The notes: generated by a model not told the origin, from the letters alone. Positions 1-8,154 are shown, counted from the first letter of the stretch. The stretch is 64,000 bases of DNA from Actinomycetota bacterium (GCA_016213625.1 JACQZZ010000075.1:62001-126000); one strand, 5' to 3'. Program-made: numbers and translations.

Positions 1-1446
1 GGTGAGGTGCACGCGGTCGAGTTCGGGGAACGCCACCCGCAAGGCGTTGCGCAGTGCGGTGTCGATGGCGTTCACCGGACCGTTGCCCTCGGCGGTGAAC
101 ACGTGTCGCTGGGCGGTGGCTGCGTCGCCTTCGCCCACCCACACCTTGACGGTGGCCTCGGTGGTGAAGTCGCCGCTGGGCAGCTCGTCGGTGATGACGC
201 GCATGCTCTCGACCCGGAAGAACGACTGCTCCCAGCCCGACGAGCGGCGCATCAGCAGTTCGAGCGACGCATCGGCGGCCTCGAAGTGATAGCCCTCGTG
301 CTCGAGCCGCTTCAGATCGTCGATCACCTGGTTCACCGCGGGACCGTCCATCGCCAGGCCCAGCTCCTGGGCCTTGATCTCCATCGTGGCCCTGCCGGCC
401 ATCTCGCTGACCACGAACCGCGTGCCGTTGCCGACGAGCTCGGGGTCGACGTGCTCGTAGGCGTCCTTGGCCCGCTTGATGGCGCTGACGTGCAAGCCGG
501 CCTTGTGGGCGAAGGCCGACGTGCCCACGTACGGCGCCTGCGGGTTCAGCGGCCGGTTGAGCACCTCGGCGACGTGCTTGCTGACACTGGTGAGCCGCTC
601 GAGGCGACCCTCGGGCAGGCACTGCATGCCCAGCTTCAGCTGGAGGTTGGGGATGACGGTGGTGAGGTTGCAGTTGCCCGTGCGCTCGCCCAGACCGTTG
701 AGCGTGCCCTGCACGTGGCCCGCACCGGCGAGCACCGCGGCCATGGAGTTGGCCACCGCGCACCCGGTGTCGTCGTGGCAGTGGATGCCGATGACGGCAT
801 CCGTGCCCACCACCCGCTGCACGTCGGTGACGATCTGCGCCACCTCGTGCGGCAACGAACCGCCGTTGGTGTCGCACAGCACCAGGTGACTGGCACCGTT
901 CACCACGGCGGCCTCGATGGCCCGCAAGGCGAACTCGGGGTTGCGCTTGTACCCGTCGAAGAAGTGCTCCAGGTCGACCATCACCCGGCGGCCGTTGGCG
1001 TGCAGGAAGTGCACCGAGTCGGCGATCATCGCCGCGCCCTCGTCGAGCGTGGTCTGCAGCGCCTCGAGCACGTGGTAGTCCCAGCTCTTGGCGACGATGC
1101 ACACCGCGCTGGTGTTGGCGTCGAGCAGGTTGCGCAAGGTGGTGTCGTCATCGACCTTGCCGCGGGGGCGCCGCGTGCTGCCGAACGCCACCATCGTGCT
1201 GGTGGTGAGGTGCAGTTCGTTGAGCGCCCGCTGGAAGAATTCGATGTCCTTCGGGTTCGCCCCTGGCCAGCCGCCCTCGATGTAGTGCACGCCCAGGTGG
1301 TCGAGTTGTTCGGCGATGCGCAGCTTGTCGTCGACCGTCGCCGACACGCCCTCCACCTGGAGGCCGTCGCGCAAGGTGGTGTCGAAGACCTCGACGCGCC
1401 GAGATGTGTCGTGATGAGAGGTGTCGTCATGGAGCGGAGTGTTCAC
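1..1446 (-). CDS. cimA: Citramalate synthase (partial, C-terminus beyond left edge)
   Basis: Condenses pyruvate and acetyl-CoA to (R)-citramalate, the threonine-independent entry to isoleucine synthesis. Translation of the minus strand gives VEVFDTTLRDGLQVEG near residue 17, followed by HYIEGGWPGANPKD. This is the metal/substrate site of the HMGL-like (isopropylmalate/citramalate synthase) family, and the GGWPG stretch is typical of CimA rather than LeuA. The GTG start at 1446 has AAGGA about 6 bases upstream. The frame stays open to base 1 (482 codons), so only the C-terminal end is missing. It lies behind an Ile-codon leader and attenuator, which fits a role in Ile synthesis. A 2-isopropylmalate synthase paralogue is the alternative, but leuA is separately present at 27,128. 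Confidence 0.88.
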   Translation of the reverse strand, partial: MNTPLHDDTSHHDTSRRVEVFDTTLRDGLQVEGVSATVDDKLRIAEQLDHLGVHYIEGGWPGANPKDIEFFQRALNELHLTTSTMVAFGSTRRPRGKVDDDTTLRNLLDANTSAVCIVAKSWDYHVLEALQTTLDEGAAMIADSVHFLHANGRRVMVDLEHFFDGYKRNPEFALRAIEAAVVNGASHLVLCDTNGGSLPHEVAQIVTDVQRVVGTDAVIGIHCHDDTGCAVANSMAAVLAGAGHVQGTLNGLGERTGNCNLTTVIPNLQLKLGMQCLPEGRLERLTSVSKHVAEVLNRPLNPQAPYVGTSAFAHKAGLHVSAIKRAKDAYEHVDPELVGNGTRFVVSEMAGRATMEIKAQELGLAMDGPAVNQVIDDLKRLEHEGYHFEAADASLELLMRRSSGWEQSFFRVESMRVITDELPSGDFTTEATVKVWVGEGDAATAQRHVFTAEGNGPVNAIDTALRNALRVAFPELDRVHLT

Positions 1447-1481
1447 GGTGTGTCCTTCAGCAGGTGGGGGGTCGTCAGGAG

Positions 1482-1511
1482 AAATGAAAGAGCCGCCCGG
1501 AGGGGCGGCTC
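1482..1511 (-). terminator. Intrinsic terminator of the cimA attenuator
   Basis: On the minus strand a perfect 9-bp stem (GAGCCGCCC/GGGCGGCTC, plus-strand 1490-1511, 4-base loop) is followed by TTTCATTTC. It lies between the leader ORF and the cimA start. The 5' arm can alternatively pair upstream: GCTCGG just after the leader stop is complementary to CCGAGC at the foot of the stem. Terminator and antiterminator would then be mutually exclusive. Confidence 0.75.
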
Positions 1512-1542
1512 GGAGCGCAGATCGGCATGGGGCCGAGCTGCG

Positions 1543-1584
1543 CTAGCAAATGATGATGATCGCGGTGTGGGCGAGCACTGACAC
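1543..1584 (-). CDS. cimA leader peptide with four Ile codons
   Basis: The 13-residue ORF VSVLAHTAIIIIC ends in TAG and contains ATC ATC ATC ATT. The GTG at 1584 lies exactly 7 bases after a -10-like TTGAAT, so the mRNA is probably leaderless, as for the leuA leader in this window. An in-frame ATG at 1593 would add three residues but overlaps the -10 box. Ribosome stalling at the Ile run when charged Ile-tRNA is scarce would favour the antiterminator and cimA expression. The reading frame and hairpin are seen directly. The mechanism is inferred from classical attenuators. Confidence 0.75.
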   Translation of the reverse strand: MSVLAHTAIIIIC

Positions 1585-1591
1585 GTCGGCC

Positions 1592-1620
1592 ATTCAACCC
1601 GCAAAACACGGCCCCGTCAA
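1592..1620 (-). promoter_or_regulatory. cimA leader promoter
   Basis: Minus-strand TTGACG (1620-1615), a 17-base spacer, and TTGAAT (1597-1592), then 7 bases to the leader GTG. The geometry is identical to the leuA leader promoter at 26,952. Confidence 0.6.
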
Positions 1621-1789
1621 CGTGAACATCCCGTGTGCAACTGGTGCAGCCTGTGCACAACCTGTGACTGAACGGTGGATGAACGAAAAACTTCTGTGAC
1701 TAACGCACAATGTCGGGGGATAACCCTGTGTGGACAGAAAAACCCTCTTGACCAGGGGAAACAGCTGTTGCAGAGTGATCCACGTACCG

Positions 1790-2417
1790 GCAAGCGCAAC
1801 GCCAACCGGAACCCGAGGAACGGTGCCGAGGAACCGAGACAGCCCGCAAGGGAGGTCGAGGGGAATCGGAGGGCCAACCGGGTTCACGAGGTGGAAAGCG
1901 GTGTCGGTGGAGGATGATCCTTGATCCTCACCGAAGAACCTTCACGGGGGAGGCGGTGGGGCGCTGGGGAGGACGAGCCGGGCAACCGGGGAGGCCGAAC
2001 CGGTGGTCGGGGTGTCGAAGTCACCGCACGGGAAACCGGGTGGAGGGCAACGGCGCCACGGCATCGACGTTCGAGGTCGAGGAGCGGGGCAACCGGCGAG
2101 TCGGCACCGGGCCGGTGGTCGAACTGGGCAACCAGGGAGGCGGCTGGTGCGGGGATCGGGCCGAGGAGTTGGGCTGGGCAACCGGCGCGGCAACACGGTG
2201 CGGTCGTCGAGCGGTTCTGGACGAGGAACCGGGCAACCGGCGAACCCGACGGAAAAAGGGATCGCCCGCCGGGGCGCGAGCTCCGACGGGCGATGACATT
2301 GGTCGAGCGGAAGGCTAACGCCCCAAGATCGATCGGTGGTGGATCATCAGCCGCAAGGAGTCGCCCCGGGCGGCGCGCCGATTTCGGTTGGCAGCGCAGC
2401 CCGGGGCGCTTCGCTTT
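1790..2417 (+). other. Gene-poor region with repeated GCAA-capped stems; possible structured RNA
   Basis: I recognise no protein in bases 1,621-2,456 on either strand. The plus strand is purine-rich and repeats GGGCAACC near 1979, 2087, 2126, 2175 and 2231. Four copies form short stems around a GCAA tetraloop with changing but still pairing arms: CCGG/CCGG twice, CTGG/CCAG, and GCTGG/CCGGC (one G-U). GAGGA(A/G)C(C/G)GGGCAACCGGCGA recurs at 2079 and 2222. The region closes with a 9-bp hairpin, GCCCCGGGC/GCCCGGGGC (about 2363-2407), followed by GCTTCGCTTTT. GNRA-capped stems with compensatory changes suggest RNA, but no known ncRNA family is recognised. Confidence 0.3.
2253..2294 (-). terminator. 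Terminator-like hairpin on the minus strand
   Basis: An 8-bp stem ATCGCCCG/CGGGCGAT (arms 2287-2294 and 2261-2268) is followed on the minus strand by CCCTTTTTCC. It could end read-through from ilvE. It is also preceded by a tiny ORF (MIHHRSILGR, 2347-2315), so it could be a relic attenuator. Confidence 0.45.
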
Positions 2418-2456
2418 TCACGACCTCGTTCACGAGCTGGGATACGGTGCCGAGCG

Positions 2457-2891
2457 ATGTCGTCGCACACCCGCACGCTGGATCAGATCGCCCGGCTCGC
2501 CGACGACACCGTGGTGGATGCGCTGTTCATCGTCCGCCGCAAGCCGTGGCACTGGCCCCTCGTCGCGCTCGGCATCGTCGTCGGCTTGGCCGTCGGCCTC
2601 GTGGTGGGGATGGCCATCGGTCAGGCGGTGTGGTTCTTCGCGTTGTCGGGCGTCATCGTCGGTGGCGGGCTGGGCATGAACGTCGGCACCGACTTCCGGT
2701 TCATCGCCCGCACCCCGTCGCAGATGCTGCTGCTCGACTCCAGCCGGGTGAGCGCCCACCCCACCCGCGTGGTGAAGACCGTCAACGCAGTGCGCGTGGA
2801 GCCGGCGGTGGTGTCGGCCGACCTCTACCTCGACGAGGAACTGCACGTGATGGCGCGCCAACACCTCACCCGCCTGGAACGCATGTTGTGA
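2457..2891 (+). CDS. Small membrane protein of unknown function
   Basis: A 144-residue protein, not recognised. A polar N-terminus is followed by two hydrophobic glycine/valine-rich segments at about residues 32-52 and 56-75, then a soluble basic/acidic tail (about residues 80-144). The start at 2457 is preferred over upstream in-frame codons. TACGGT lies 8 bases before this ATG, giving a near-leaderless arrangement, and the upstream sequence belongs to a strong hairpin. It is convergent with ilvE, with a 9-base gap between the two stops. Probably an inner-membrane protein with a cytoplasmic tail. Confidence 0.6.
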   Translation: MSSHTRTLDQIARLADDTVVDALFIVRRKPWHWPLVALGIVVGLAVGLVVGMAIGQAVWFFALSGVIVGGGLGMNVGTDFRFIARTPSQMLLLDSSRVSAHPTRVVKTVNAVRVEPAVVSADLYLDEELHVMARQHLTRLERML

Positions 2892-2900
2892 GCAACCCGG

Positions 2901-3815
2901 TCAGGCGTGCTCGCACCAGTCGGCGTAGCGGGCATCCTGACCACGCACGGCCTTGGCGTAGATGTCGGCGATGGCCCGTGTGGCGGGCCCCGGGCACGGC
3001 ACCGAGCGGTCGTCGACCGAGTTCACCGAGCTGACCTCGGCAGCGGTGCCACACACGAAGATCTCGTCGGCGATGTACAGGTCGCTGCGGGCGATGTTGC
3101 CCACCTGCACATCGAGCCCCAGGTCGCGGGCAATGCGCGACACCGACGCCTGGGTGATGCCTTCCAACGCGCCGGCCGCGAGCGGCGGGGTGAAGATGGT
3201 GCCGTTGCGCGACACGAAGATGTTCTCGCCGGTGCACTCGGCGACCAGGCCGTTCGGGGCGAGCATGATGGCCTCGTCGTAGCCGGCCTTCAACGCTTCC
3301 ACCTTCGCCAGCGAACTGTTGACGTAGTTGCCCACGGTCTTCGCCGCCGGCGGCATGGTGTTGTGGTCGTGGCGGGTCCAGGACGAGATCTTCATCCGCA
3401 CACCCTTCTCCACCGCGTCGTCGCCCAGGTAGGCACCCCACGGCCAGCAGGCGATGGCCACGTCGACCCGGCAGGGAAGCGTGTTGAGACCCATCTCGCC
3501 GTAGCCGTAGTAGGCGATGGGCCGGATGTAGCAGCTGGGCAGACCGGTGCTGCGCACGGTCTCCTTGGTGGCCTCGACGAGCTCCTCCACCGAGTAGGGG
3601 ATCTCCATCCCGAGGATCTTCGCCGAGTTGTGCATGCGCACCATGTGGTCGGTGAGGCGGAACACGGCCGGACCATCAGCGGTCTCGTACGCACGGATGC
3701 CCTCGAACACACCCGTGCCGTAGTGCAGCGTGTGGGTGAGCACGTGGATCTGGGCCTTGTCCCAGTCGACGAGCTCCCCGTTCATCCAGATCTTGGGAGT
3801 GGTGGTGATCGGCAT
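2901..3815 (-). CDS. ilvE: Branched-chain amino acid aminotransferase
   Basis: PLP-dependent last step of Leu, Ile and Val synthesis (EC 2.6.1.42), using glutamate as amino donor. The 304 residues match the class IV fold. YGTGVFEGIRAY is near residue 32, and AKTVGNYVNSSLAK contains the predicted PLP lysine K159, the same position as in E. coli IlvE. ECTGENIFV follows, and GTAAEVSSVNSVD is near residues 267-279. The ATG at 3815 is the natural family start. It lies 51 bases downstream of leuB on the same strand and is probably co-transcribed with it. Confidence 0.93.
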   Translation of the reverse strand: MPITTTPKIWMNGELVDWDKAQIHVLTHTLHYGTGVFEGIRAYETADGPAVFRLTDHMVRMHNSAKILGMEIPYSVEELVEATKETVRSTGLPSCYIRPIAYYGYGEMGLNTLPCRVDVAIACWPWGAYLGDDAVEKGVRMKISSWTRHDHNTMPPAAKTVGNYVNSSLAKVEALKAGYDEAIMLAPNGLVAECTGENIFVSRNGTIFTPPLAAGALEGITQASVSRIARDLGLDVQVGNIARSDLYIADEIFVCGTAAEVSSVNSVDDRSVPCPGPATRAIADIYAKAVRGQDARYADWCEHA

Positions 3816-3866
3816 CGTTGCCCCTTGGTGTCAGGTTCGGGAGTCGTGTTCGGTCGGGTGTCGTGT

Positions 3867-4856
3867 TCACACTGCCACGGCGGCAGCGAGTCGGTCACCG
3901 ATCTCGGTGGTGCTGCCGGTACCAGGCTCGGCGCACGCCGCGCGGATGCGGTCGGCCGCCGGCGTCTCCCCCAGGAAGTCGAGCATCAGCGCGGCCGAGA
4001 GCACCGCCGCAGTGGGGTTGGCCTTCCCGGTGCCGACGATGTCGGGTGCCGAGCCGTGCACGGGCTCGAACATGCTGGGGCCGGTGCGAGCCGGGTTGAG
4101 GTTGGCGCTGCTGGCCAGACCGATGCCACCGCTCACCGCGCCACCGAGGTCGGTGAGGATGTCGCCGAACAGGTTGTCGGTGACGATGACGTCGTAGCGG
4201 TGCGGGTCCTGTACGAAGTAGATGCACGCCGCATCGACGTGGTTGTAGGCGGTGGACACCTGCGGGTACTCGGCGGCGACATCGTTGAACGCCCGCTGCC
4301 ACAGATCGCCGGCGAAGGTGAGCACGTTGGTCTTGTGCACCAGCGTGACGTACCGGCGGCGGTTCATCGCCAGCTCGAACGCGTACCGGATGGCCCGCTC
4401 GGCCCCCATGCGGGTGTTCACCGAACCCTGCGTGGCCACTTCGTGCGGCGTGCCCTTGCGCAGCACGCCACCCTCACCCACGTACGGGCCCTCGGTGTTC
4501 TCGCGGATGACCACGAAGTCGTGCGGCTCGGTGCCACCGGGGGCGGTGCCGATGAACGGACGCTGGTTGATGTAGAGGTCGAGCTCGAAACGCATCTTCA
4601 GCAGCAGCCCGCGCTCGATGACGCCGGGCGGCACATCGGGTGTGCCCACCGCGCCGAGGAGGATGGCCTGGAAGTCGCGCAGCTGATCCAGCGTGGTGTC
4701 GCTCAGGATCTCGCCGTCGCGCAGGTAACGGGCGCCACCCAGGTCGAAGTCGACCGTGTCGATCTGCACGCCTGCGGCGCGCACCACCTTCAGGGCTTCG
4801 GCCGTGACCTCCGGGCCGATGCCGTCGCCGCCGATGACTGCAATGCGATGTGCCAT
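3867..4856 (-). CDS. leuB: 3-isopropylmalate dehydrogenase
   Basis: NAD-dependent oxidative decarboxylation of 3-isopropylmalate in leucine synthesis (EC 1.1.1.85). It is 329 residues long. [13 protein letters not shown] is at the N-terminus, [14 protein letters not shown] carries substrate arginines, and [15 protein letters not shown], the metal-binding [13 protein letters not shown] and the NAD-binding [15 protein letters not shown] follow. The ATG at 4856 ([10 protein letters not shown]) is chosen over an in-frame upstream codon at 4904 because the family begins here. TACCGT lies 9 bases upstream. First gene of a leuB-ilvE unit. The slightly short length is typical of actinobacterial enzymes that lack part of an arm loop. 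Confidence 0.95.
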   Translation of the reverse strand: MAHRIAVIGGDGIGPEVTAEALKVVRAAGVQIDTVDFDLGGARYLRDGEILSDTTLDQLRDFQAILLGAVGTPDVPPGVIERGLLLKMRFELDLYINQRPFIGTAPGGTEPHDFVVIRENTEGPYVGEGGVLRKGTPHEVATQGSVNTRMGAERAIRYAFELAMNRRRYVTLVHKTNVLTFAGDLWQRAFNDVAAEYPQVSTAYNHVDAACIYFVQDPHRYDVIVTDNLFGDILTDLGGAVSGGIGLASSANLNPARTGPSMFEPVHGSAPDIVGTGKANPTAAVLSAALMLDFLGETPAADRIRAACAEPGTGSTTEIGDRLAAAVAV

Positions 4857-4916
4857 AAGGGTGAGACGGTATCGCTTCACCCTGTCAGTCGAACAAACGG
4901 TCACCCCTGCAAACGG

Positions 4917-5873
4917 TCAGTCGAGCAAACGTCCGTGCCGGTGGCGGGTCTCGCTGATCGACTGCTCGCGCACCCATCGGCGCAGCTCCACCCGCGCATC
5001 GGCCACCACCGGTGTGCGATCCACTTCCACATCGGCGGCGAACCAGGCTGCGAGCCGTTCGTCGTCCACCGCGCCCAGCACGCGCACGCGCTCTGCACCC
5101 GATCGAAGCGGCACGCCGGCCACGGCGGCGGCCATGCGGGCGATGGCCACCTGCCAATCGGGCGCGTCCTCGCCGACCACCAGGTCGACCGCCGGCAACG
5201 GGCGATACCGCAGCACATTGCGCTCGCACACCAACTCCGACGGGTCGTGTTCCGCCGTGAAGTACTCACGCCACACACGCCGGAAGTCGTCCTCGGTGTC
5301 CGCGGTCCGAGGGCCACCGGCCCACGTGCCGAAGGCCTCCACGTAGTCGGGGCCGCCCGCCTTCGGGCCGCACCCCACCGACGAGCGCTTCCATCCGCCG
5401 AACGGTTGGCGCTGCACGACGGCACCGGTGATGTGACGGTTCACGTAGGCGTTGCCCACCTCCACCCGTTCCAGCCAGTGCGCCACCTCCGACTCGTCGA
5501 GCGACTGGATGCCGCCGGTGAGCCCGAACTCCCCGGCGTTCTGCAACTCGATGGCGTGGTCCAGGTCGTCGGCGCGCATCAGCCCCAGCACCGGCCCGAA
5601 GCACTCCGTGCGGTGGAACCACGAACTGGGGCGCACACCCAGGCGCACTCCCGGCGACCACAGGTTCGCCGCTGCGTCCAGGCAGCCCGGCTCCACCAAC
5701 CACGACTCGTCTTCGTCCAGCTCGGTCAGCGCCCGTGCGAGCTTCGGTGATGGCGGGCCCACGAGTGGCCCCGTCATGGTCGAGGGTTCGGCCGCCGGTC
5801 CCACGCGCACGCTGCGCACTGCATCGGCCAACCGGCGGAGGAACGCCGGGTCGTCGTACACCGACGCCTCCAC
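4917..5873 (-). CDS. putA: PutA C-terminal part, downstream of an internal amber codon
   Basis: Same frame as the gene part at 5898-8129, separated only by TAG. It contains the rest of the P5C dehydrogenase domain: ECFGPVLGLMRADD, ELQNAGEFGLTGGIQSLD, GNAYVNRHITGAVVQRQPFGGWKRSSVG. A C-terminal region of about 120 residues follows. The catalytic Cys codon lies directly after TAG (5897-5895), upstream of the first available GTG at 5873. A protein restarted there would therefore lack the catalytic cysteine. This points to a broken gene, stop-codon readthrough or a base-call error rather than a separate enzyme. Confidence 0.75.
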   Translation of the reverse strand: MEASVYDDPAFLRRLADAVRSVRVGPAAEPSTMTGPLVGPPSPKLARALTELDEDESWLVEPGCLDAAANLWSPGVRLGVRPSSWFHRTECFGPVLGLMRADDLDHAIELQNAGEFGLTGGIQSLDESEVAHWLERVEVGNAYVNRHITGAVVQRQPFGGWKRSSVGCGPKAGGPDYVEAFGTWAGGPRTADTEDDFRRVWREYFTAEHDPSELVCERNVLRYRPLPAVDLVVGEDAPDWQVAIARMAAAVAGVPLRSGAERVRVLGAVDDERLAAWFAADVEVDRTPVVADARVELRRWVREQSISETRHRHGRLLD

Positions 5874-5897
5874 GATGGCGAGGCTCGCCGCGGAGCA

Positions 5898-5900
5898 CTA
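5898..5900 (-). other. In-frame UAG immediately before the PutA catalytic Cys
   Basis: The minus strand reads GGG CAG TAG TGC TCC GCG. The family motif GQKCSA predicts AAG here, so one A-to-T change explains the stop. The frame and homology continue without shift on both sides. Confidence 0.85.
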
Positions 5901-8129
5901 CTGCCCCGCGTGGCCGAAGGCGGACCGCACCAGGTCGCGGATGGCCGCGTCCTCGTCGGCCGCGGCCGTGATGACCATCGCGTTCTTCCCGCTGGTCTCG
6001 GCCAGCAGACGCATGGACGGACGCCAGCCGCGGAACAGCTGTGCCGTCTCGTAGGCGCCCGTGAGCACCACCATGTCCGCCTGGGTCACCAGTCGACGCC
6101 CCACTTCGTCGTCGGGGCAGGCCACGAACTGGAGCACGTCGCGCGGCACACCGGCGCGCCACAGCTGCATCGCCAGCTCGAAGCCCACCTCGCGCACCTC
6201 CGGCGCCGGCTTCAGCACCACTGCATTGCCGGCGGACAGCGCCGCCAGCACACCACCGGCCGGGATCGCGTAGGGGAAGTTCCACGGTGATGCCACCAGC
6301 ACCACGCCGTGCGGAGTGAACGTTTGGCCGCTGGCGACGCGCTCCTCCAGCGCGTGCGTGCACCAGCCGTAGTAGCGGGCGAAGTCGATGGCCTCCGACA
6401 CCTCGGGATCACCCTCCCCCACCGTCTTGCACGCGGTGTGGGCCATCAGCGCCAAGGTGCGACCCCGCGACCGCTCCATCTCGTCGGCCACCGCCGCGAG
6501 CAGCGAGCGTCGCTCGGCGAAGGTGCTCTCTGCCCACACCTTCGACGCGCCCGCGGCGGTGCACAGCACCTCGTCGATCTCCTCGGCCGTGGTGAGCACC
6601 CGCACCCCCGCATCACGACTCGGGTCTCGGTGCGCTGCCTCGAGGGCCTCGGTCATCCATGCTCGGTTCGCTGCCTGCGTCCAGTCCGTGTCGGGGGCAT
6701 TGGCGAACACCGCGAGATCGGGGTCGGTGGGCGGTGGCGGCGTCGAGCGGTCCTGGGTGCGTCGACTGCGGGTGTCCACGTCGTCCTTCGCGGCGACGGC
6801 CGCCACGAACCGCGCACACTCGTCGGCCCATTCGTCGGTGCCCGGCCGCAGCGTGAACAGCGCGCGCAGGAAGTTGTCGGGCGACGTGTTCTCGTCGAGC
6901 CGCCGGGTGAGATAGGCGATGCTCGCGGGCAGATCGTCCTGCCGCACCACCGGCGCGTACAGCACCACCTCGCCGACGCGGTCGCACACCTCGCGAGACT
7001 GCGACGGGGCCATGCCCTCGAGCATCTCGAACTCGATGCGGTGGCGCTCGGGGCTGCCCATCGCCCACGCGATGTCGAAGAGGTTGTGGCTGGCCAACCC
7101 CAACCTGACCGCCCCCGCCCAGCGCGGGTAGAGCACCCGCTCGACCAACGCCTTGAAGCTGGCGTCCACCTCGGCCTTGCTCGCGTACGGCGCCTGCTCC
7201 CAGCCGTGCAGCTCAGCCTCGACGCGCTCCATGGCCAGGTTGGCGCCCTTCACCACCCTGATCTTCAGCGTGCCACCGGCACGGCGATGACGTTCGGTCG
7301 CCCACGCGCACAGGTCGTCACAGGCTCGATGCGAGTCGGGTAGGTATGCCTGCAGCACCACCCCGGCGTCCAGTCCTTCGAACTCTGGCTCGGCGAGCAC
7401 CCGCCGCAGCGCGGCCAGCGTCAGGGGCAGGTCGCGGTACTCCTCCATGTCGAGGTTCACGAACGTGCCCGCGGCGATCGCGTCGCGGTACAACACCCGC
7501 AGGCGCTCGCAGATGCGATCCACCGAGTGGTCGAACGCGAACACGTCGAGGTTCGCCACCACCGCCGAGATCTTCAGCGACACGTGATCCACATCGGCAC
7601 GAGCGATGCGCTCGCGCACCAGGCGCAGACGCTCGTCGGCCTCGGCATCGCTGAGGATCGCTTCGCCGAGCACGTTCACGTTCAGGCGGAACCCGTCGTC
7701 ACCACGACGCGCGACATGGCGAGCGAACGCAGGGTCCGCGGCGTCGAGCACCACGCCGTTGCTCTCGGCCATGATCCGGCGTCGCACCAGCGGCATCACC
7801 ACATGCGGGAGTCGCGCCGCGAGCGCGGTGCCCGTGCGCAACAGCACCCGATCCATCGCCGACAGCGAGCCAGGGACCCCGACATCACCCACGATCGCCT
7901 GCAGCCGGGCCGCGGACCGGCGATCGTCGCCGAACCGCAGCACCTCATCGGTGAGCGCGAAGGTGAGCGCGCGCAACGCCGGGTCGTGCACCACGGCGGC
8001 GAGGCGTCGCTGTTGCGCCCGCTCACGACGTGTGCTCCGCTCCAGCGACGTGCTGAGCAGAGCCTCAGCTCGGCGGACGGCCAGCTCGGTGGCGGAGGGG
8101 TCGTTGGCAGCAGGGCGTGACGCGGTCAT
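5898..8129 (-). CDS. putA: Bifunctional proline dehydrogenase / P5C dehydrogenase, N-terminal part
   Basis: Oxidises proline to P5C (FAD) and P5C to glutamate (NAD). The proline dehydrogenase barrel spans about residues 60-460, with VNLDMEEYRD, VLQAYLPDSH, KIRVVKGAN, LGLASHN and EFEMLEGMA. The aldehyde dehydrogenase half begins near residue 510, with SPWNFPYAIPAGG, NAVVLKPAPE, VLTGAYETA and the catalytic-Glu motif LAETSGKNA. The frame ends at codon 744 in AFGHAGQ-stop, where the family reads GQKCSA. The ATG at 8129 directly follows GGAGGT. GTG at 8159 is an alternative start. A PAS-AraC gene is divergently transcribed and probably regulates it. Confidence 0.85.
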   Translation of the reverse strand: MTASRPAANDPSATELAVRRAEALLSTSLERSTRRERAQQRRLAAVVHDPALRALTFALTDEVLRFGDDRRSAARLQAIVGDVGVPGSLSAMDRVLLRTGTALAARLPHVVMPLVRRRIMAESNGVVLDAADPAFARHVARRGDDGFRLNVNVLGEAILSDAEADERLRLVRERIARADVDHVSLKISAVVANLDVFAFDHSVDRICERLRVLYRDAIAAGTFVNLDMEEYRDLPLTLAALRRVLAEPEFEGLDAGVVLQAYLPDSHRACDDLCAWATERHRRAGGTLKIRVVKGANLAMERVEAELHGWEQAPYASKAEVDASFKALVERVLYPRWAGAVRLGLASHNLFDIAWAMGSPERHRIEFEMLEGMAPSQSREVCDRVGEVVLYAPVVRQDDLPASIAYLTRRLDENTSPDNFLRALFTLRPGTDEWADECARFVAAVAAKDDVDTRSRRTQDRSTPPPPTDPDLAVFANAPDTDWTQAANRAWMTEALEAAHRDPSRDAGVRVLTTAEEIDEVLCTAAGASKVWAESTFAERRSLLAAVADEMERSRGRTLALMAHTACKTVGEGDPEVSEAIDFARYYGWCTHALEERVASGQTFTPHGVVLVASPWNFPYAIPAGGVLAALSAGNAVVLKPAPEVREVGFELAMQLWRAGVPRDVLQFVACPDDEVGRRLVTQADMVVLTGAYETAQLFRGWRPSMRLLAETSGKNAMVITAAADEDAAIRDLVRSAFGHAGQ

Positions 8130-8138
8130 ACCTCCACT

Positions 8139-8154
8139 AGACCGCGGCCGGTCT
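8139..8154. promoter_or_regulatory. Inverted repeat between putA and the PAS-AraC gene
   Basis: Perfect 6-bp arms AGACCG-CGGC-CGGTCT lie between the divergent starts, 10 bases upstream of the putA ATG. This is a candidate operator. Which protein binds it is not known. Confidence 0.35.

Noticed and set aside
7-1581. A 524-codon plus-strand open frame antisense to cimA
   Set aside because: Composition is typical of a shadow frame, and the minus strand encodes citramalate synthase and its leader.
1640-1790. DnaA-box-like words (TGTGCACAA, TGTGGACAG, GTGATCCAC) suggesting an origin or DnaA-titration site
   Set aside because: Only one close match to the actinobacterial TTGTCCACA box. There is no dnaA, dnaN or AT-rich unwinding element nearby.
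1921-2679. A 252-codon plus-strand frame across the gene-poor region
   Set aside because: It has no recognisable domain, is Arg/Gly/Ser low-complexity, and overlaps the better supported gene at 2457 in another frame.
2907-5750. A 947-codon open frame on the plus strand antisense to ilvE, leuB and putA
   Set aside because: It is a GC-rich antisense shadow with His/Arg/Val-biased composition and no motifs. The minus-strand frames have clear enzymes.
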